NCBI GenBank assembly: GCA_963995505.1
Contig: OZ023182.1
Coordinates: 9,912,707-9,976,706, forward strand
Origin: Hypericum androsaemum
Lineage: Eukaryota; Streptophyta; Magnoliopsida; Malpighiales; Hypericaceae
Reading direction: 5' to 3'
Length of the DNA stretch: 64,000 bases
Shown here: positions 48,838-62,401 of the stretch, one piece after another
Numbering within the stretch: the stretch's first letter is position 1
Layout of the letters: every line of letters begins with the position of its first letter
Translations under genes and position numbers: made by a program
The notes under the pieces: generated by a model
What the model saw: only the letters and a program-made list of their open reading frames with translations
What the model was told of the DNA's origin: nothing
Databases searched by the model: none

Positions 48838-51800
48838 CAAGTAGAAAAGCAGGATAAGTCGAGCTGTCGGATACCGCCAGAGAAACCTTGTAGCCCGGGC
48901 AGCACCAGTGTCCAACATCTTTGCAGCCTTTTGTAACTACATAACACAAGTAAATACGTTAAGTAGTAATCAATAGTGTCTTAGTTGGCAGTCAGGTTTG
49001 GGTAGAATATACCTGAATGCTAGCGCCCACCATGTGACGTTGATACAAGGGGAGAGTCCTGCAATTATATAGAAAAAAAATTCCCTTCATCAAACGATTA
49101 TAATGAGGTGCAACGAAGGCACAAGTCATGGATGGAGCGTCAAGATCTGGTCACTGCATCCAGTCTTCATTTCTAAATTATTCTACTCAAATAGAGGGCC
49201 AACCCAACTAACCAGAAGTTCGTTGTGTTCAAACCCTTGGGATCTTTTTTGCAACCATATATGAAGATGGAATGAGATTTGAACTGATATATACCCTAGA
49301 TTTTGTTTTTATCTACTGAAACTCTATAGTAGATGCCACAGTACTACATACAAGTTTTCATAAAATAAGCTTAGTTGGGCCACATCAAATGGAATTTCAT
49401 AGCACCAGAGCTCATAAATGTTACCAGACGTGGCAGAAATGTTACCGAGAATAGAATATTTTGCAAATAGCTCAATAAAGGGACCAAAATCCAATAGCCT
49501 CGGTAGAAAATTCTCAGTTAGATATAAAAGAACATACTCAAGCGTCTTCATTTCAGTGTCGTCCTCCCAGGAAGTAGATGAGCGGCGAGGAACCTTGCTT
49601 CTCTCTGCCTCACTCTGTATAAATGGAAACAGTATGACAAGCTGCACACAGCTACTTCGAGCTCGAGGCTAAAAGAAGAAAATATACATAATGCTTAAAG
49701 AAAAGAAAGATGCTAGTACATAACATACATAGGCTTCTTGAAGACGCTTCACTTCCTTCTCCAACTGGAACTCTACAGCTGCCTTTTCACTGACCATTGC
49801 TTCCAGCTGTGTTTGCTTATGGTACTGCATGGCGAAGATTGGTAAGAGGTAGACACAAAAAAGCTAGCAAAGATAGTAACTATGTGAACAGTTAGGGTAC
49901 TCTGCTCCATATTACCAATAGATCCGTCAGCTCTCGATACTGCTTTTCTAACTCCATATGCTCCTGTAACACCATCCCAGAATAGATAAACAATGCATCT
50001 ATTATACTGGTCAATTGAATAATGCAAGCACCATTATCAAACTCATGTTCTAATTAAACATATATAGAGTAAACGACAAGACTTGATCGTAAATGAATTC
50101 GATAATTCTAGAACTAATGGGCACCTGACGCGAATAGTGCTCAGCATCTCTTTTCATGGCAGCCATTTCCACTCTCGTTTTTTGCACTTCAGCCTGAACT
50201 AAAACAACAAAAATTCTTGGTCAACATAATCGATTAAGATTCACTTGCAATTCCAAAGCTACTATATCAACCAAAATTTGCCAAGTTCGAATATAATTCA
50301 AGAGCAGTAACGTGCTTAGAATTCTTTTAGCTGGAAGATAGACTTATGTTCCATAGAGCAATTAATAACAACTTCCACAGCAAACAGATAGCTGTGCTTG
50401 CCTCTAATGAAGATAACTTGCTCTCAGCATCCCTCTGACCCCGGCGAGCACGTTCAACTTCTTCTTGCCATGCCTGCGTCTTCAGTTTAGGAATTTGAAA
50501 TTACAATCAGGAAAATTTCGTTAAGATGTCTTTTCGAAAGTACCAGGACAGGAATCATGTTTGCTTCAATATTTATAAGAGATAAAAATATGCTACTCTT
50601 GCGGGGAAAAAGAAACCGTCATTATCAACTCCTTTGCCACTTCTGATTGCCAAAACTTTTAGCACTAGCAATATGTCACAAAAATAGCACTTTTCTATTG
50701 CTGATGGCCAATCCGATGATTAAAAGTATGCAGAAAATGAAGAATAGGCTGTACATCTTCAAAGTTGTACCTGCATGACTTGATTCGCCTCATCTGCTGA
50801 TTTCTTCTGTCCTCTACGCACTTGAGCTTCCATATCTTGCAGCTCTTGATTCAATGATGCACATTCAACCTGATGGCTTATAATGCTAATCAAACCCAAA
50901 TAAAATGTTTTGAACCAAATCTACTCAGAAAAGATTGCAGTTTCTGTGTACCTCAAGCAATGCCACCTTTTGCTCAAGCTCAGTCGCCTTTGCAGTTCTT
51001 TCATCAGCAGTCCTCTGAAGCAAGTACGGCATAACCCATGTTAATCTTGAGCAGTTAAAGGGAAACTCATTCAACCCACACAAATTGAATGTCATGGCAT
51101 TTTGACTCACCTAATAAAGGATTGTCATGCCATGAATGGCCAAATCATTATAATTATTGAGGAAGAAGCGAAGATGTCAAACATTATTTTAAATGTTTTT
51201 GAAATATGACAAATCAGACGTGGAAGCCACATTATCCTACTATTTCAAACAAATCTTTCACATCTTTTAGCAAAAAATACTGCTCGCATGCCTCTATATT
51301 ACCTGGATTCTAGCAAGTGCTGTTGATGCTTCAACAGCTCTATGTTCCAACTCCCTTTCCCTCTCCATAGCTGCCTATAGTGACAGAAGAATGTCATTAA
51401 CTCAAGCATCAGTAGACACGCAGAGATTAGGACTTCTCCAGTATGGACACAAACCATTTTGGTGGCATTATGTGCTGCACGTTCTTCCTCCGCTCTTCGT
51501 TCTGCAGAGGATAGCTCCTCTCGTACAGCCTGGTTGAAAAAAATCACATTTATGTTATTTATATAGTTTGAATTGTATCTGTGTGAACAAAGACGGTCAT
51601 AAGCATCATGGGCAGCAAACCAAAGATATGACCTGCATCATCCTAGTCTCTGTTAATTCTCTGTTCCTCATTATAGATTCCATGTTTGCCTGAAAAAAAT
51701 CAGATTAAGAACAGAAAAAACCACCAATATTATGCACAAATACTAACAGGGGGAAACCAAAGGAGTAAGCATGATCAAAATGTTTGAGATTAACCCATTG

Positions 51801-54704
51801 CTAATTGCAAGTGTTGGAGACTTGTTTATAAGTGTGGAAAATCCACCTATCCATTGCCTTTTGGGTTGAATATGGAGATTCAATCAATAGAGGTTGCAAG
51901 CATGATATGCTGGCTATGCACATTGATTTCTAAGACACGCATTAGCTCATTCAAGTCTCTATATGCAGTCAAGTCCGAGTAATTGAGTGAAATGGAAGTC
52001 TGCATAAGTAGTCCCCTAAGGAACAAATTTACATACTTCAAATTGTGGAAAGCATAACAAACCTGCAGTGAAGCCATGTTTCCTTCAGACAGAGCAGCTT
52101 GTTTCTTGAGTGCTTCCAAAGAGCTAACCAGTGCCTCGATTTCAGAATTTTTTGCTGCCAAGGCCTCAAGCATACTCGACTCTACTCTATTCACTTCACT
52201 TTTTGAGAGAGACAAATCTTGCTGCAGCTGCTGTATGCAAGCCTCATATGATTTGCTCAACTCTCGCTGTAAATGAAGTACTGAGTTTGGTAAATGAAGT
52301 ACTGAGTTTGGTAGATTAAAGTTTATCAATAGCACGAGATTAATTTAAGGTGATAAATAAAAACCATTAGGAAAATGTACTTTACCTCTGCAACCAGAAG
52401 TTCCTCCAGCTGGGCATTTTCAGATTTGTACTCCTGTAGGCGAGTTGATAGACCAGCACAAACCTGAAGTAGTTGCAGAAGAATGAGAATCAACAGAGCA
52501 GGCAGGAAATTGGTAGAAAGACACTTTCTATCTTCTGGACGATACTATTTCATCGAATAGCTATTTGAACCAAATTTCTAAAACATTTAACTGCGAGAAG
52601 GTGCATTACTTATATTCTATTTTGTGCTGGAGATGAATGCATGACCAAAAAAAATCTGGATTGACAGGACCAGCACTTGATAAGATTTCATTAAAAAAAA
52701 GGACGCTGGAATCTCAAAGGCTCAAATTAAGGAACACCGAGTTTAGTTTCACAGCATGCATAGGATCCAGCTTACCCGGGCCAACCTTGCCTCCTTCGAC
52801 TGACCAGTGGAGGCAGCAGTCTTAAGAAGTCCCTGAGCCTGCAGGCCAGAAATAGATTAGAAATCAACAAATTTCCAGCCCGTACATTTTTTCTTATTTT
52901 TTTCCTTTTTGTTAAATCAACCCACATTCTTCAATGAGAAGTTTACGCTTTGTACCTCTTCAAGTTGGTCCTGTATTTTGGCAAGAGAGCTATCTGACTT
53001 AGGTTCCTCTTGCTTCGTTTGATTGGCAAAAGGTTCTATTACAGAGACAACATCTTTAGCTGGAGGTCCAGAGTTAACAGAAGTTTCAGTTCCTCCAGGT
53101 TCTGATCTCTCTTGTTCAATCTTAGGAAACACTTCTGTTTCCCCCGACTGATTTTCCCCACTACCGGTTCTGTGTTCTTCCTCAGGAACCTCAATTTCTT
53201 TGGCAGGTGAAGCTGGAACCTCAGTTTCTTTGGCAGGTGAAGCGGAAATAGGATGCTCCGACGGGACATCTATAGGCTTATCATTTAGCAGCTGACCATT
53301 TGAAGTCAAGGTAGTCTCTTCTACTTCAGAAGCTGATACGGGTACTTCCCCATCAGCAACATCCTGTTTAACTTCTTCATTTTCTTGTCCCTCTAATGAC
53401 TGAATATTGGGCCTATTTCCATCAACACCATGGTTCTGCTCAGGGATTGTCTGCACAACGAAATCGCCAACTGCACTCCCCTCGTTCTCAACAGAAGGAG
53501 CAACTCTATCTTTAACAACTACATCTGATTGCAATATTGGCTGATCGGAAACATCCTCTCTATCATCACCTAGTACGCGGGATTCATCCAGGGAGAGCTT
53601 CTTTTGAACCTGTAAATTGTCTAGATATCAGAGAATGCATCCAATTATTTGCTTTTTCTTAATCAGACAATTGTTTCATAATTCCATTTAGTGAACCCAC
53701 ATTTAACTGCTACTTTAAGGCACAAGTATAGATAAGTGTACCTTAGGCTTTGGTTTCGCTTTTTTCCTCTTAGTTTGGGGGGCTGGTCCATTAGAAACTT
53801 CAAAAATGACAGATACCAACATAAGAAACATACGGCTAGACACAAAAAATATCTGTTAAAACAGGCTTGACTGCTTGTACACTATTTTCTTCCTATTCTA
53901 TGAAACACCGCTAGAACTTAGTAGTAAGCAGTAAGTTAATTTCTTAAGTTGCTTCTGACCAATTATTTAGAAAGCAAGTCTTCATACTAACAAGAAAAGG
54001 CATGTGCTAGATCTTGAGTTGCAATTGACTCCTAAATAGGAAAAAGTTTAGCCGATAACCACAAATGGAAACATAAAATCTAAAGAACAACAGAGACATA
54101 TACCTGTCTGCTGACGCTCGTCTGCTATTTCGTTAACAACTAGCTTTGCCTTTCGATCGACCACTTCAAACAAATCTGATCAAGCACAACAGTTCACACA
54201 TAAAATTCAAACTTAAATACAAGAATCACAAGGACATGAATCAAGAGCGAATCATCCCTATACGGGAAACTACAAATTGAAAGCAACATCACACCGGTCT
54301 AGGGAAGGCAGCGGAGATAAGTGCTCTCTACTGTAGTCTGCAATCCCGCGAGGGCAACAACGGAACATCCTAGAATCATTCCCTGGCAAATGCCATTTTC
54401 CACATAATCCCTCGCCTTATCTACACTACTAACAAGATCTCACATAATCCTCTTCTCCATCAACCACCACAACGCCCATTTCTTCGCCCTAGAAGCACCT
54501 AATCAGATCTAACTATGAGCTACGAAGCTTCCGAATCAAGCTAACAGCTCAATCGAACATGCCGGAAACGACGTCGAAGGAAACCGACCACCGGCCAATC
54601 CGCTCAAATCAAAATAATAAAGGAGAAAATGCGCGTGCAAAGCACTTTGATCAAAGCGCGACGGAAGTAGATGTACCTTCGGCGGCCTTAAGCCAGGAAG
54701 CCAT
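48838..54704 (-). CDS. GC1: Golgin-84-like protein (golgin candidate 1 type), C-terminal exon not found
   Basis: Start at 54702-54704 with MASWLKAAEG, the golgin-84 N-terminus. I can follow about 19 exons: 54677-54704, 54104-54175, 53742-53797, 52956-53609 (a 218-codon acidic, low-complexity region), then a series from about 52839 to 48838. The middle is a long coiled coil rich in Glu, Lys, Ala and Gln. Near the C-terminus come LPLYQRHMVGASIQ and a Golgi-anchor region (RFLWRYPTARLILLFYL, exon 48838-48937). The family tethers vesicles at Golgi membranes through a C-terminal membrane anchor. The last exon, with the remainder of the anchor, is not recognisable downstream, so the stop is unassigned. 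Confidence 0.85.
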
Positions 54705-55579
54705 CGGCGAGAGAGTCTCCGATCAGAAGCGCGAACAGAAGATGATGATTATTATTATTATTATTATTATAAAATGTATTTAAGGGGCCCTATTTTTGAA
54801 TCTCGGGAGCTTCCATTAACCGAAAAAGGTGGGGAAGGAAAACAACAGATCTCGACGCGGGTGGGGATCCCGTTTCGTGCGATGAGGAACCAACTAACTA
54901 TGATTCAAATTGGTTAGAGAGAGAGAGAGAGGGAGGGAGGGATCAATATCATCAAGAAACCGCAGTGGATTGGAGTAGCGTCGAAGATAATAGATTTTCC
55001 ATATTGTCACATAAACGCCTAATTTACCAAAGATCGTAAAAATAAATGGCTAAACTTCAGTTTAGTGTGTTGCAGTTTGATATATTTTATATTAGTACTT
55101 TGTGTTTCAAAATAAATAAATTGAGTACAGATATTTTGTGTGTGATCAACTAGTGTAATCCGTTTGATTTTGTTATTTCTGCTATTTAATATCTGTTGTT
55201 GTGAGACTATCTCATAAAGATTTAGCTTTATTTTAGACTAGTTTTATCTTTTATAAAATGATTTATCTTTTTATTATTGTTTTTGTTACAATTTGTTATG
55301 ATTAATTATATCTTTTCTTTTTATCTATCCATACGATTATTTTTATTTGTCTAATTTATCTTTTAATTGTATATTTTTATCTTATTAGCTCGATAAACAT
55401 CATCTATACAGGCATGATACAGTGTTTACGATGTTCTGGACAAATTATTTTACAGCAATATTAATTAAATGTAAATATTTTTTTATAACCTCCAAAAATC
55501 TAGTACACTAGTGAAAGCAATTGTTTGAGATGATCAATTAAAGTATAATATAACAAAAAAAATCCAAACATTATATTTT
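54705..55579. other. Golgin upstream region and AT-rich DNA
   Basis: An (ATT)n run at 54748-54771 lies about 45-70 bp upstream of the golgin ATG, in its 5' UTR or promoter. An (AG)n run lies at 54919-54935. From 55200 to 55430 there is T-rich DNA with repeated TTTATCTTTT words. No gene. Confidence 0.4.
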
Positions 55580-55668
55580 GGAAAAATTACTTTCAAGTTC
55601 TTCGGGTTTGTTTAAATATATTCAAAAGTCTCCCGTGTTTGTAAAATACATGCCGACATCTCACGTGT

Positions 55669-56894
55669 TTGATTTTAGAGATAATTACTGAGAGAACCTC
55701 AGGGTATAGTCAAATAGACTCTGAGGACCCTGTAGTTTCCCTACTAATTAATGAGCCCCTGTAGTTTGATTATTATTATACATTCTGATCCCTGGCTGAT
55801 GTCAGCATTTTTTTCCTTCCTTTTTTGTCATAGAAATGACCTTTATGCCCTTACACACAAAATAAAAAAGACATATTCTTCTTTAAAACATCCCGCCGAG
55901 AACACTGGAAAAGCGTCCCGCCGACGAGCCCAGCAACGAAGTCGGGGAGGAGCGCCACCAACTGGAGGAGGTGGGCCAGTGGCTGAAGGCATTGGAGAGG
56001 CAGCTCGATGACGGGTCCAGCAGCAGTAATCCATTACCCTCTCTCCTACCGACGCCAACAACCGCACCGGCGACGCGATAGGCCACATCCTGGCCCCAGG
56101 TGCACACCGCGGCTGCTCACAGTACTCGACTCACGCCCCCAGTAAGTCGCGAGTACCTCACAGGCTTCTCCCTTCCCCACTACTCGGCTGTAGCCACGGG
56201 AGATCCTCCATCGGCAACGGAACTTCCCCCGCCTGGGGAATTTCTTAATCGGGACGAGGTTCCATCAACAACACTAATTCGAGAAAGATGAGGATTCCCA
56301 AACCCTAACCTCTCATATCCCACCGGCAAAATTACAAGGATAAGAAGCCAAAGAAAGTTGCCTCCGACTACCATTGAATTCCCTATTGATTGAATTGCTT
56401 GAATTTGGTTCTGCATGTTGAAGCCAATTAAGTTTGTTTGTTCTTGCTTGGTGAGATGAACAGATGTGGAACCCAGTTTGTTGTTGCTTGTGGAGATGAA
56501 CAGATGCTTTTGGAACCCAGGAACATAGGTCGATAGTGGGTGATGGGTTTTAATTGGGAAAAGATGAAGAAGGGAACTAATTTTTGGGGAAGATGATGGG
56601 TTTTGGTGATTGGTTTTAAAATGGGACACACGATGGGTGAAACAAATTTGGGACCAAAATGGTTTTTTTCTATTGGGTGGTGGGTTGAAGATGAAGTTTT
56701 TTTTTGGTTTAAGGGTATATCTGTCATTTCCTAGACCAAAAATAGAAAAAAAGACTGATGACATCAGCGAGGGATCCGAAAGTATAATAATAACCAAACT
56801 ACAGGGGCTCAGCAATTAGTAGGGAAACTACAGGGTCCTCAAAATCTATTTCACCATACCCTAGGGTTCTGTATGTAATTATCTCTTGATTTTA
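55669..56894. mobile_element. Nested Mutator-like TIR element with 9-bp target duplication
   Basis: The element spans 55678-56885. It starts GAGATAATTACTGAGAG and ends GTAATTATCTC; the TIRs are about 140 bp and share CCTGTAGTTTCCCTACTAAT. TTGATTTTA at 55669-55677 and 56886-56894 is a perfect 9-bp duplication of the host TIR. The GC-rich island at 55880-56130 may be captured sequence. Confidence 0.85.
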
Positions 56895-57708
56895 TTATAC
56901 TTTTGGGTCCCTGGCACTGAAATATTCGATTTTCTCCTACGAAGGCCCACTTGAAAAGACCAAAATGTCCCCCTTTGTCTTCATTTACATTTTTTACTTA
57001 GTAAAATCGATGATTCTCTCACCCCATACCAAAAAATTATCCCTCCCCATTTTCCCTTCTCTCTCCCATTCTTCCCATTGTCTCTCTGACTCTCCACCTC
57101 CCACCCACCCACCCTCTTGTTCCCTTGTTTCTCCAATTCCTGATTCAGCGAAACCCTAAAATTCTCTCAATTTTTGGTTTGGCGACGAAACCCTAAAGTT
57201 TCTAATTCGACTGAAGTTGCAGGAAGATGTATGATTAGGTGTACACAATAGAGTTCATCCTCGATGGTAAGTCCCGATTCTTTAACAATGTGGACCCGCG
57301 ATCAGTATAATTTCAAAATGCTTGTTCAAGATGGATATTTGTGGGGTGCTGGGCTACAACAAGAGGTCGTGCCAAGGAGCACCTATCAAGGTCAAAGGTA
57401 AAGGGGAAGTGAAAGGGAAAAGAGGTTTGGTAAGTGTATTTAAAAGCTTTTGTCCATTGCAGATGTACCTGTCCAGAATTTAATATTGTGTGATGACTTT
57501 TGGTGCAACAAAAGGGCAAAAAAGGAGTCAAAGTTGGACCTAGTCAAAGACAAGGAAGCACATGACCTTATCAAAGAAGCACGGGACCATATGTACAAGT
57601 GGTATTTATCTAGTGCAGCTGTAATTTTTCACTAATTAAAGTAGTATGTAAACTTAATTGTCGTATATTATTTTGTGGTCATTTGGGGGACCATTGGGGC
57701 CTTAAGAC

Positions 57709-57960
57709 ATGTCCTTTCAAACTAACAATGAAGCTTCTACTACTGCTGGCCTTGGAGTTCCAAAATTTGGAACAATGAGGGGTAGGGGAGCTACTGGAAG
57801 AGGCCAAAGAGGAACTGATAGAGGAGGGGCTGCCAAAGGAGGGGTTGCCAGAGAAGGAATTACTAGAGGAGGACCTGTCAGAGGAGGAACTGCTACAGGA
57901 GGATCTGTTAGAGGAAGGGCTGCTTTTACAAGTGGAACCACAAGTGCTATAATCATGTGA
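57709..57960 (+). CDS. Gly/Arg-repeat hypothetical protein inside TIR element
   Basis: 83 codons, with a run of RGG/RGx repeats (about residues 24-70). Such tails occur in proteins associated with plant transposons, but no catalytic domain is present. It may be an exon of a captured or decayed gene. Confidence 0.3.
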   Translation: MSFQTNNEASTTAGLGVPKFGTMRGRGATGRGQRGTDRGGAAKGGVAREGITRGGPVRGGTATGGSVRGRAAFTSGTTSAIIM

Positions 57961-58180
57961 AAGTATTAGGTGTAATAGGTGTTGGTATATGTTGTCTTGG
58001 ATTGAGATTCTACATCAGTTTATGTATGTTTTGGAGATAAAACTCACAAGTATGTTTATATTTTGGAGATGAAACTCACTGTGATATAGCTGCAAGGCAC
58101 AATGTTTATTTTTTTGAGATGAACTCAATTCGAAACTCTTTTATTCCATTTCAACTAGATTCAAGTACATCCTTCATCGT

Positions 58181-58435
58181 TTACCTTACAATCATCTGGA
58201 AAACAAAGACAATATTAAAGATAATTACAACAGTCACTAAGTTCTTCAACATCTTATTAATCATCTTCAATTCTTCAAGCCATCGACAGTTGTTCTTCAC
58301 ACAAGCATAAAACAACCTCTCCCTATTTTTTTCAGTCTCAGCAATCTTAATCAAGGCACGAACACCACACCCGCACTCCATATTAATGTACCTGGAACCG
58401 TCATCGATCTCGTCCGACGAATTGGTGGAAGACAT
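58181..58435 (-). CDS. GRF-type zinc-finger small protein with C-terminal hydrophobic helix
   Basis: 84 aa. A CGCGVRA motif, then RLFYAC and NNCRW, fit a GRF-type zinc finger (CxCGx..FYxC..CxW). A hydrophobic stretch of about 18 residues near the C-terminus could be a membrane helix. Similar small GRF proteins are common in plant repeats. It lies inside the TIR element just upstream of the right TIR. The function is unknown. Confidence 0.45.
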   Translation of the reverse strand: MSSTNSSDEIDDGSRYINMECGCGVRALIKIAETEKNRERLFYACVKNNCRWLEELKMINKMLKNLVTVVIIFNIVFVFQMIVR

Positions 58436-58924
58436 GAATAACCCACGAATTTCAACTACTGAAATGGAGGAACTGAGGAATGGGGGAACAGAAGAATGAT
58501 TGGACTTGGAACCCTAGATTGGAGTTACCTAGACCATGGACTCTGGAACTTTCGTCTGGAGTTGCCTAGACCATGGACTCTTGAACCTCCGCTTGGAGTT
58601 GCCCAAACTGTGGAACATGGAAACTTCGAACCCAGCTAGGGTTTTTAGGTGAAATTTGAAAATTTTGAGTGATTAAAGAAGAAAGGTAAAAAGAGAGAGA
58701 AAAAAAGTTCCTAGTTGATTTATAGGAAAGTTGGTAAAAAGAATACAAATGGGGGCATTTTGGTCTTTTCAAGTGGGCCTTCGCCGGAGAAAATTGAATA
58801 TTCCGGCGCTAGGAACCCGAAAGTATAATAAAATCAAGCACGAGGGATGTCGGCCTGTATTTTACAAATACGAAAGACTTTTGATTATATTTAAACAAAT
58901 TCGAGAGACTTGAGAATAATTTCC

Positions 58925-59617
58925 ACTATTGAGTCTTATTCCGTTGATCATTGAATTTAGAGAAGAGATGTTATATATTTTTTTCTTAGCAATATATTAA
59001 TTGAACGAGTTAAGTATTAGAAATTTGTAATGTCTTGAACAACAAATAGTTTATAAAAGCATAAAATTATAAGATACCAAAGTTTGATTTGACAAATCCA
59101 CTACGGGGAGGTTCATAAGACTACCCACAACGGGATGGGTCGCGACCCACTCGTGGATCGCGATCCAATTTTTTTGTTTTTTTATCTAGTTTAGTTACAT
59201 TTGATACAATATTATTCGATAAAAATATAAAAATTTATATTTTTAAATTTCTTATAAATTGAGCCTAATATTTTTAAAGGGTGTATAATTTATTTTTTAA
59301 TTTTTTATAAAAATTTGTATAACTAATACATGAGAAAGAAATTAATTATTTATACTATGATGTAAGTTGGGATGAATTGTTGTTGTGAGTATCAAATATT
59401 TAGTTGGATTGAGTTGGGCATAGATGAGTGAAAAATTAATTGTTAATTCCGTCACCTAAATTAGGATGAGTTGTTGTTGTGGTAGCTTAAAGGTATCCTT
59501 GGGAAGACTGCCCCTGTTTTCCCCCAACGCAAATTCCCATCCAAGGCTAAAATGACGATAATACCCTCACTCGGGAGTTTGACTTCCTCTCCTCTCTCCC
59601 CCGCCGAGCCCAATGAA
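58925..59617. other. Intergenic region
   Basis: AT-rich with no gene. At 59127-59160 there is a short imperfect repeat around GGGTCGCGACCCACTC. The region directly before 59618 becomes GC-rich and is probably the promoter/5' UTR of the following gene. Confidence 0.4.
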
Positions 59618-60907
59618 ATGGAAGCGTCCCGAGAGTTGGAGCTGTACGGACTCCGGTACTCCGACTTGGCGCTCTTGTCCAGCGGCGGCGACGCCGTTTC
59701 GCGGCTTGTGTCGGAGGCGGAGGCAAGTAGGCTAGAGAGAGTAAGAGCAAGTGTGGTGGAGGCGCTAGGCCCATCAGGCCCGGGTCTCATCTCCATCACC
59801 GGCGTCCCCGACGACGCCGTCCGCCTTCGCCGAAGTCTGCTCCTCCTCTCCCGCAAGCTCGCTCTCCTCCCCCGCGACCACCGCAACCGCATCCTCAAGG
59901 TCAGTTTCTCTTTCCTTAAAAGATGGTAGGAATTAGCGCGCTTAATTCTTTTTCTTAATGTTTAGGAGCACGGTTTAGGAAGTGATGTGCCGTTGAAGAA
60001 CCCTGATAGGAGCGTGTCGTCTTTCGCTGCGCAATTGAAGTACGCGCAGTTAGTTTCCCGTGATGGTTGGGAGGAGGGCGAGGCCGGGGGTGATGAGTTT
60101 AGGAACCTTGGGGATTGGTTTAAGAGGCTCGGGTATTGGATGATGGAATTGGGGCTAGGGATCGCGCGGCTGTGCGACGCTGCCATTGGTGGGTCCGAAT
60201 TGGAGATGGCATTGTTGGATTCGGGTTCAGCAAAAGGCAGGCTCATCCATTACCATTCCGCTCTCGATAAGCTTGCTCTGCGGGGAAGTAGTGGGAAGAA
60301 GAGGAGTGCCAAAATCGGGATTGAGAGGGAACGTGGTGGCTCTGGCTTGTGGCAGCAGTGGCATTACGATTATGGGATCTTCACCATCTTGACATCGCCA
60401 ATGTTTGTTCAGGTCAATGATTTTGGCAAAGCGGGTCGTGATCAGGAGCGCCCTTATCCGGAGTGGCATTCATGCTTGCAAGTTTATGGTCCTGGTGAGA
60501 ATAATGCCAGGATGGTTAAGACTGATCCGGAGAGTTTCATTGTTCAGGTTGGGGAGTCTGCTGATATACTGACGAAAGGGAAGCTTCGTGCAACTCTTCA
60601 TTGCGTTGACAGACCCTCGAATCTGGACAATGTGTGTAGGGAAACATTCGTTGTGTTTCTGCAACCTTCATGGAGTAGAGTTTTCACGGTGTTGGATTAT
60701 CCGAGAGAACGCTGGTTGTTAGATGAAGAAGCATATGGCGGGGCTGATGGCAGAGCCGAGGATCGCTCAAATGCGTTTTCCACACAAATTTGCAAGATTG
60801 TTCCGCCGCTCTCAATGCGATTGAAGGATGGGATGACCTTTGCAGAATTTTCGCGTGAGACTACCAAGCAATACTACGGTGGCACCGGTTTGCAGTCCAA
60901 CAATTAG
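59618..60907 (+). CDS. 2-oxoglutarate/Fe(II)-dependent oxygenase superfamily protein
   Basis: Two exons, 59618-59899 and 59966-60907; 407 aa, phase 0 across a 66-bp intron. The core contains WHYDYGIFT (H-x-D iron ligands) and, about 90 residues on, LRATLHCVDRP with the distal His, followed by RETFVVFLQP. It resembles plant proteins annotated only as 2OG-Fe(II) oxygenases, similar to isopenicillin N synthase. The substrate is unknown. I prefer the ATG at 59618 to the in-frame upstream ATG at 59552 because MEASRELELYGLRY begins a family-like N-terminus. No relation in position or structure to the dioxygenase at 36316. Confidence 0.85.
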
Positions 60908-62400
60908 CTATGTATATAATAGTTACTTGCCAGTTGAGCTCCACTGTTAACTTTGACTTTCCTGAAAGAGGGCGAGGTGAGAATTTGTTGGGCCTTAATT
61001 GGCCTTTTATGATATCCAAACCTGTAGCGGTTCAGGGCTTGGAGGTTCTGCTTTTAGTCCGTGGCCCGCGTTATCCTTTGCAGGGAAACGAAGCCCAAGA
61101 GAAGGAAAGGGTTCCTTTTATGATATTTTCTTCATCAAAACCTAAAGAGTCCATTGGAATGAGCTAAAGAGGTAATCACTTGCAGAGATGGTTCAAACTT
61201 CAAAACACATGAATTTCGAGATCTCACCACGAACCATTGACTACTTGGGCTTTTAACCAAAGGGTATTTGGCCTAGTCTTATAAGGCGTAAAAAATTTGA
61301 TGGGAACTCTGACAAGGTGTCAAGGGTGTAAAAGTTTACCTTAAAAAAGATTAATCAAGAAATTTTCAGTTCGAGTCATCCAAAATTCCGTTGTCGAAAA
61401 AGTTTAGTAAGCTTAAATCGGATTAGTTATTTAGAAGGTGCTCGGATTCGGATGGTATAAAAAAACAATAACTTATATCGATTCACAGAACCTCTTATTT
61501 TATCAAAATAAACAAACACGTTCAATTATTGTACCGAGGGAATCAAACTCTTTTTCTTAAAAGAAACAACATATACAACAGAGTGTTGGATTCTGCATGT
61601 TCTCATTGATTCCGACCGAAATACCCAATGAGCCAGCTTCAACGGCGAGTGTATACCAAAGAATTGATCACTAGCTACATAGGATCCCGACTAAAGCAAA
61701 AGCAATGGCCGATTTTGTTCCCAATTGGCAATACGATAGAGCTCTCTCTTTTTTTAATTGGGCCCTTAAAGCTCTTTAATGTATAAAGCAGACGTACCAT
61801 TAACCCCCACGAAAACATCACATGTGGATTTCCTTTTGGAGAAAAAAAAAAGGGTAAAGTTATTAGGAGATTTAATTATTATGTTATTGCACATCAGGGA
61901 TTGGTTTGACTGTTGATACGGATATGCACTACGCATCCCCACTTTTCTTTTTTCCTTAACTTATATATGTTATCGGTAATCTATCCACCACCAGTTTTAA
62001 AGGTTAAATAAAAAAGATGTCCGTGGAACTATGCACTTTGTTACTAAAGTACATTGGGTTGGACGAATGGTTGATTGAATCGAGTTTTAAACAATCAGAA
62101 TTTCAGATTCGTTAGATAAATTTGTTTTAAAGTAAGAAATACGTGCACAAGACGTCTTAAATATTTAAGAGGTTCAAGATTCAAACTTTGACAGTATTTA
62201 CTTTGTTACTAAAAGTTTACCTTTCAAAAAAATTATGAAATACGAAACGAAACATGACTAATTCAGAAGAGAAGGAAAATATGAAAAGATGAAAGGGTCA
62301 TGCATGGCAGGCGAGCTATCCAAACGAATGATTTGTTTCTTAAAAAAAACACTAATGATTGATAGAAACTTGTAGAGAAAAACGGTGAGTGAGGACCCTA
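60908..62400. other. Gene-free region
   Basis: 3' flank of the oxygenase gene, then AT-rich DNA. No convincing ORF or repeat boundary. Confidence 0.4.
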
Positions 62401-62401
62401 G

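Larger units (their letters stand above)
55580..58924. mobile_element. Large TIR element (MULE-like) interrupted by a nested element
   Basis: The left TIR is 55580-55677 continued at 56886-56975 after the nested insertion; the right TIR is about 58745-58924. Reverse-complemented, the right TIR follows both left parts at about 85-90% by eye, so the original TIR was about 185 bp. I do not see a clear target duplication at the outer ends. The interior holds a Gly/Arg-repeat frame (57709-57960) and a small zinc-finger frame (58181-58435) but no transposase I can recognise. Confidence 0.75.
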
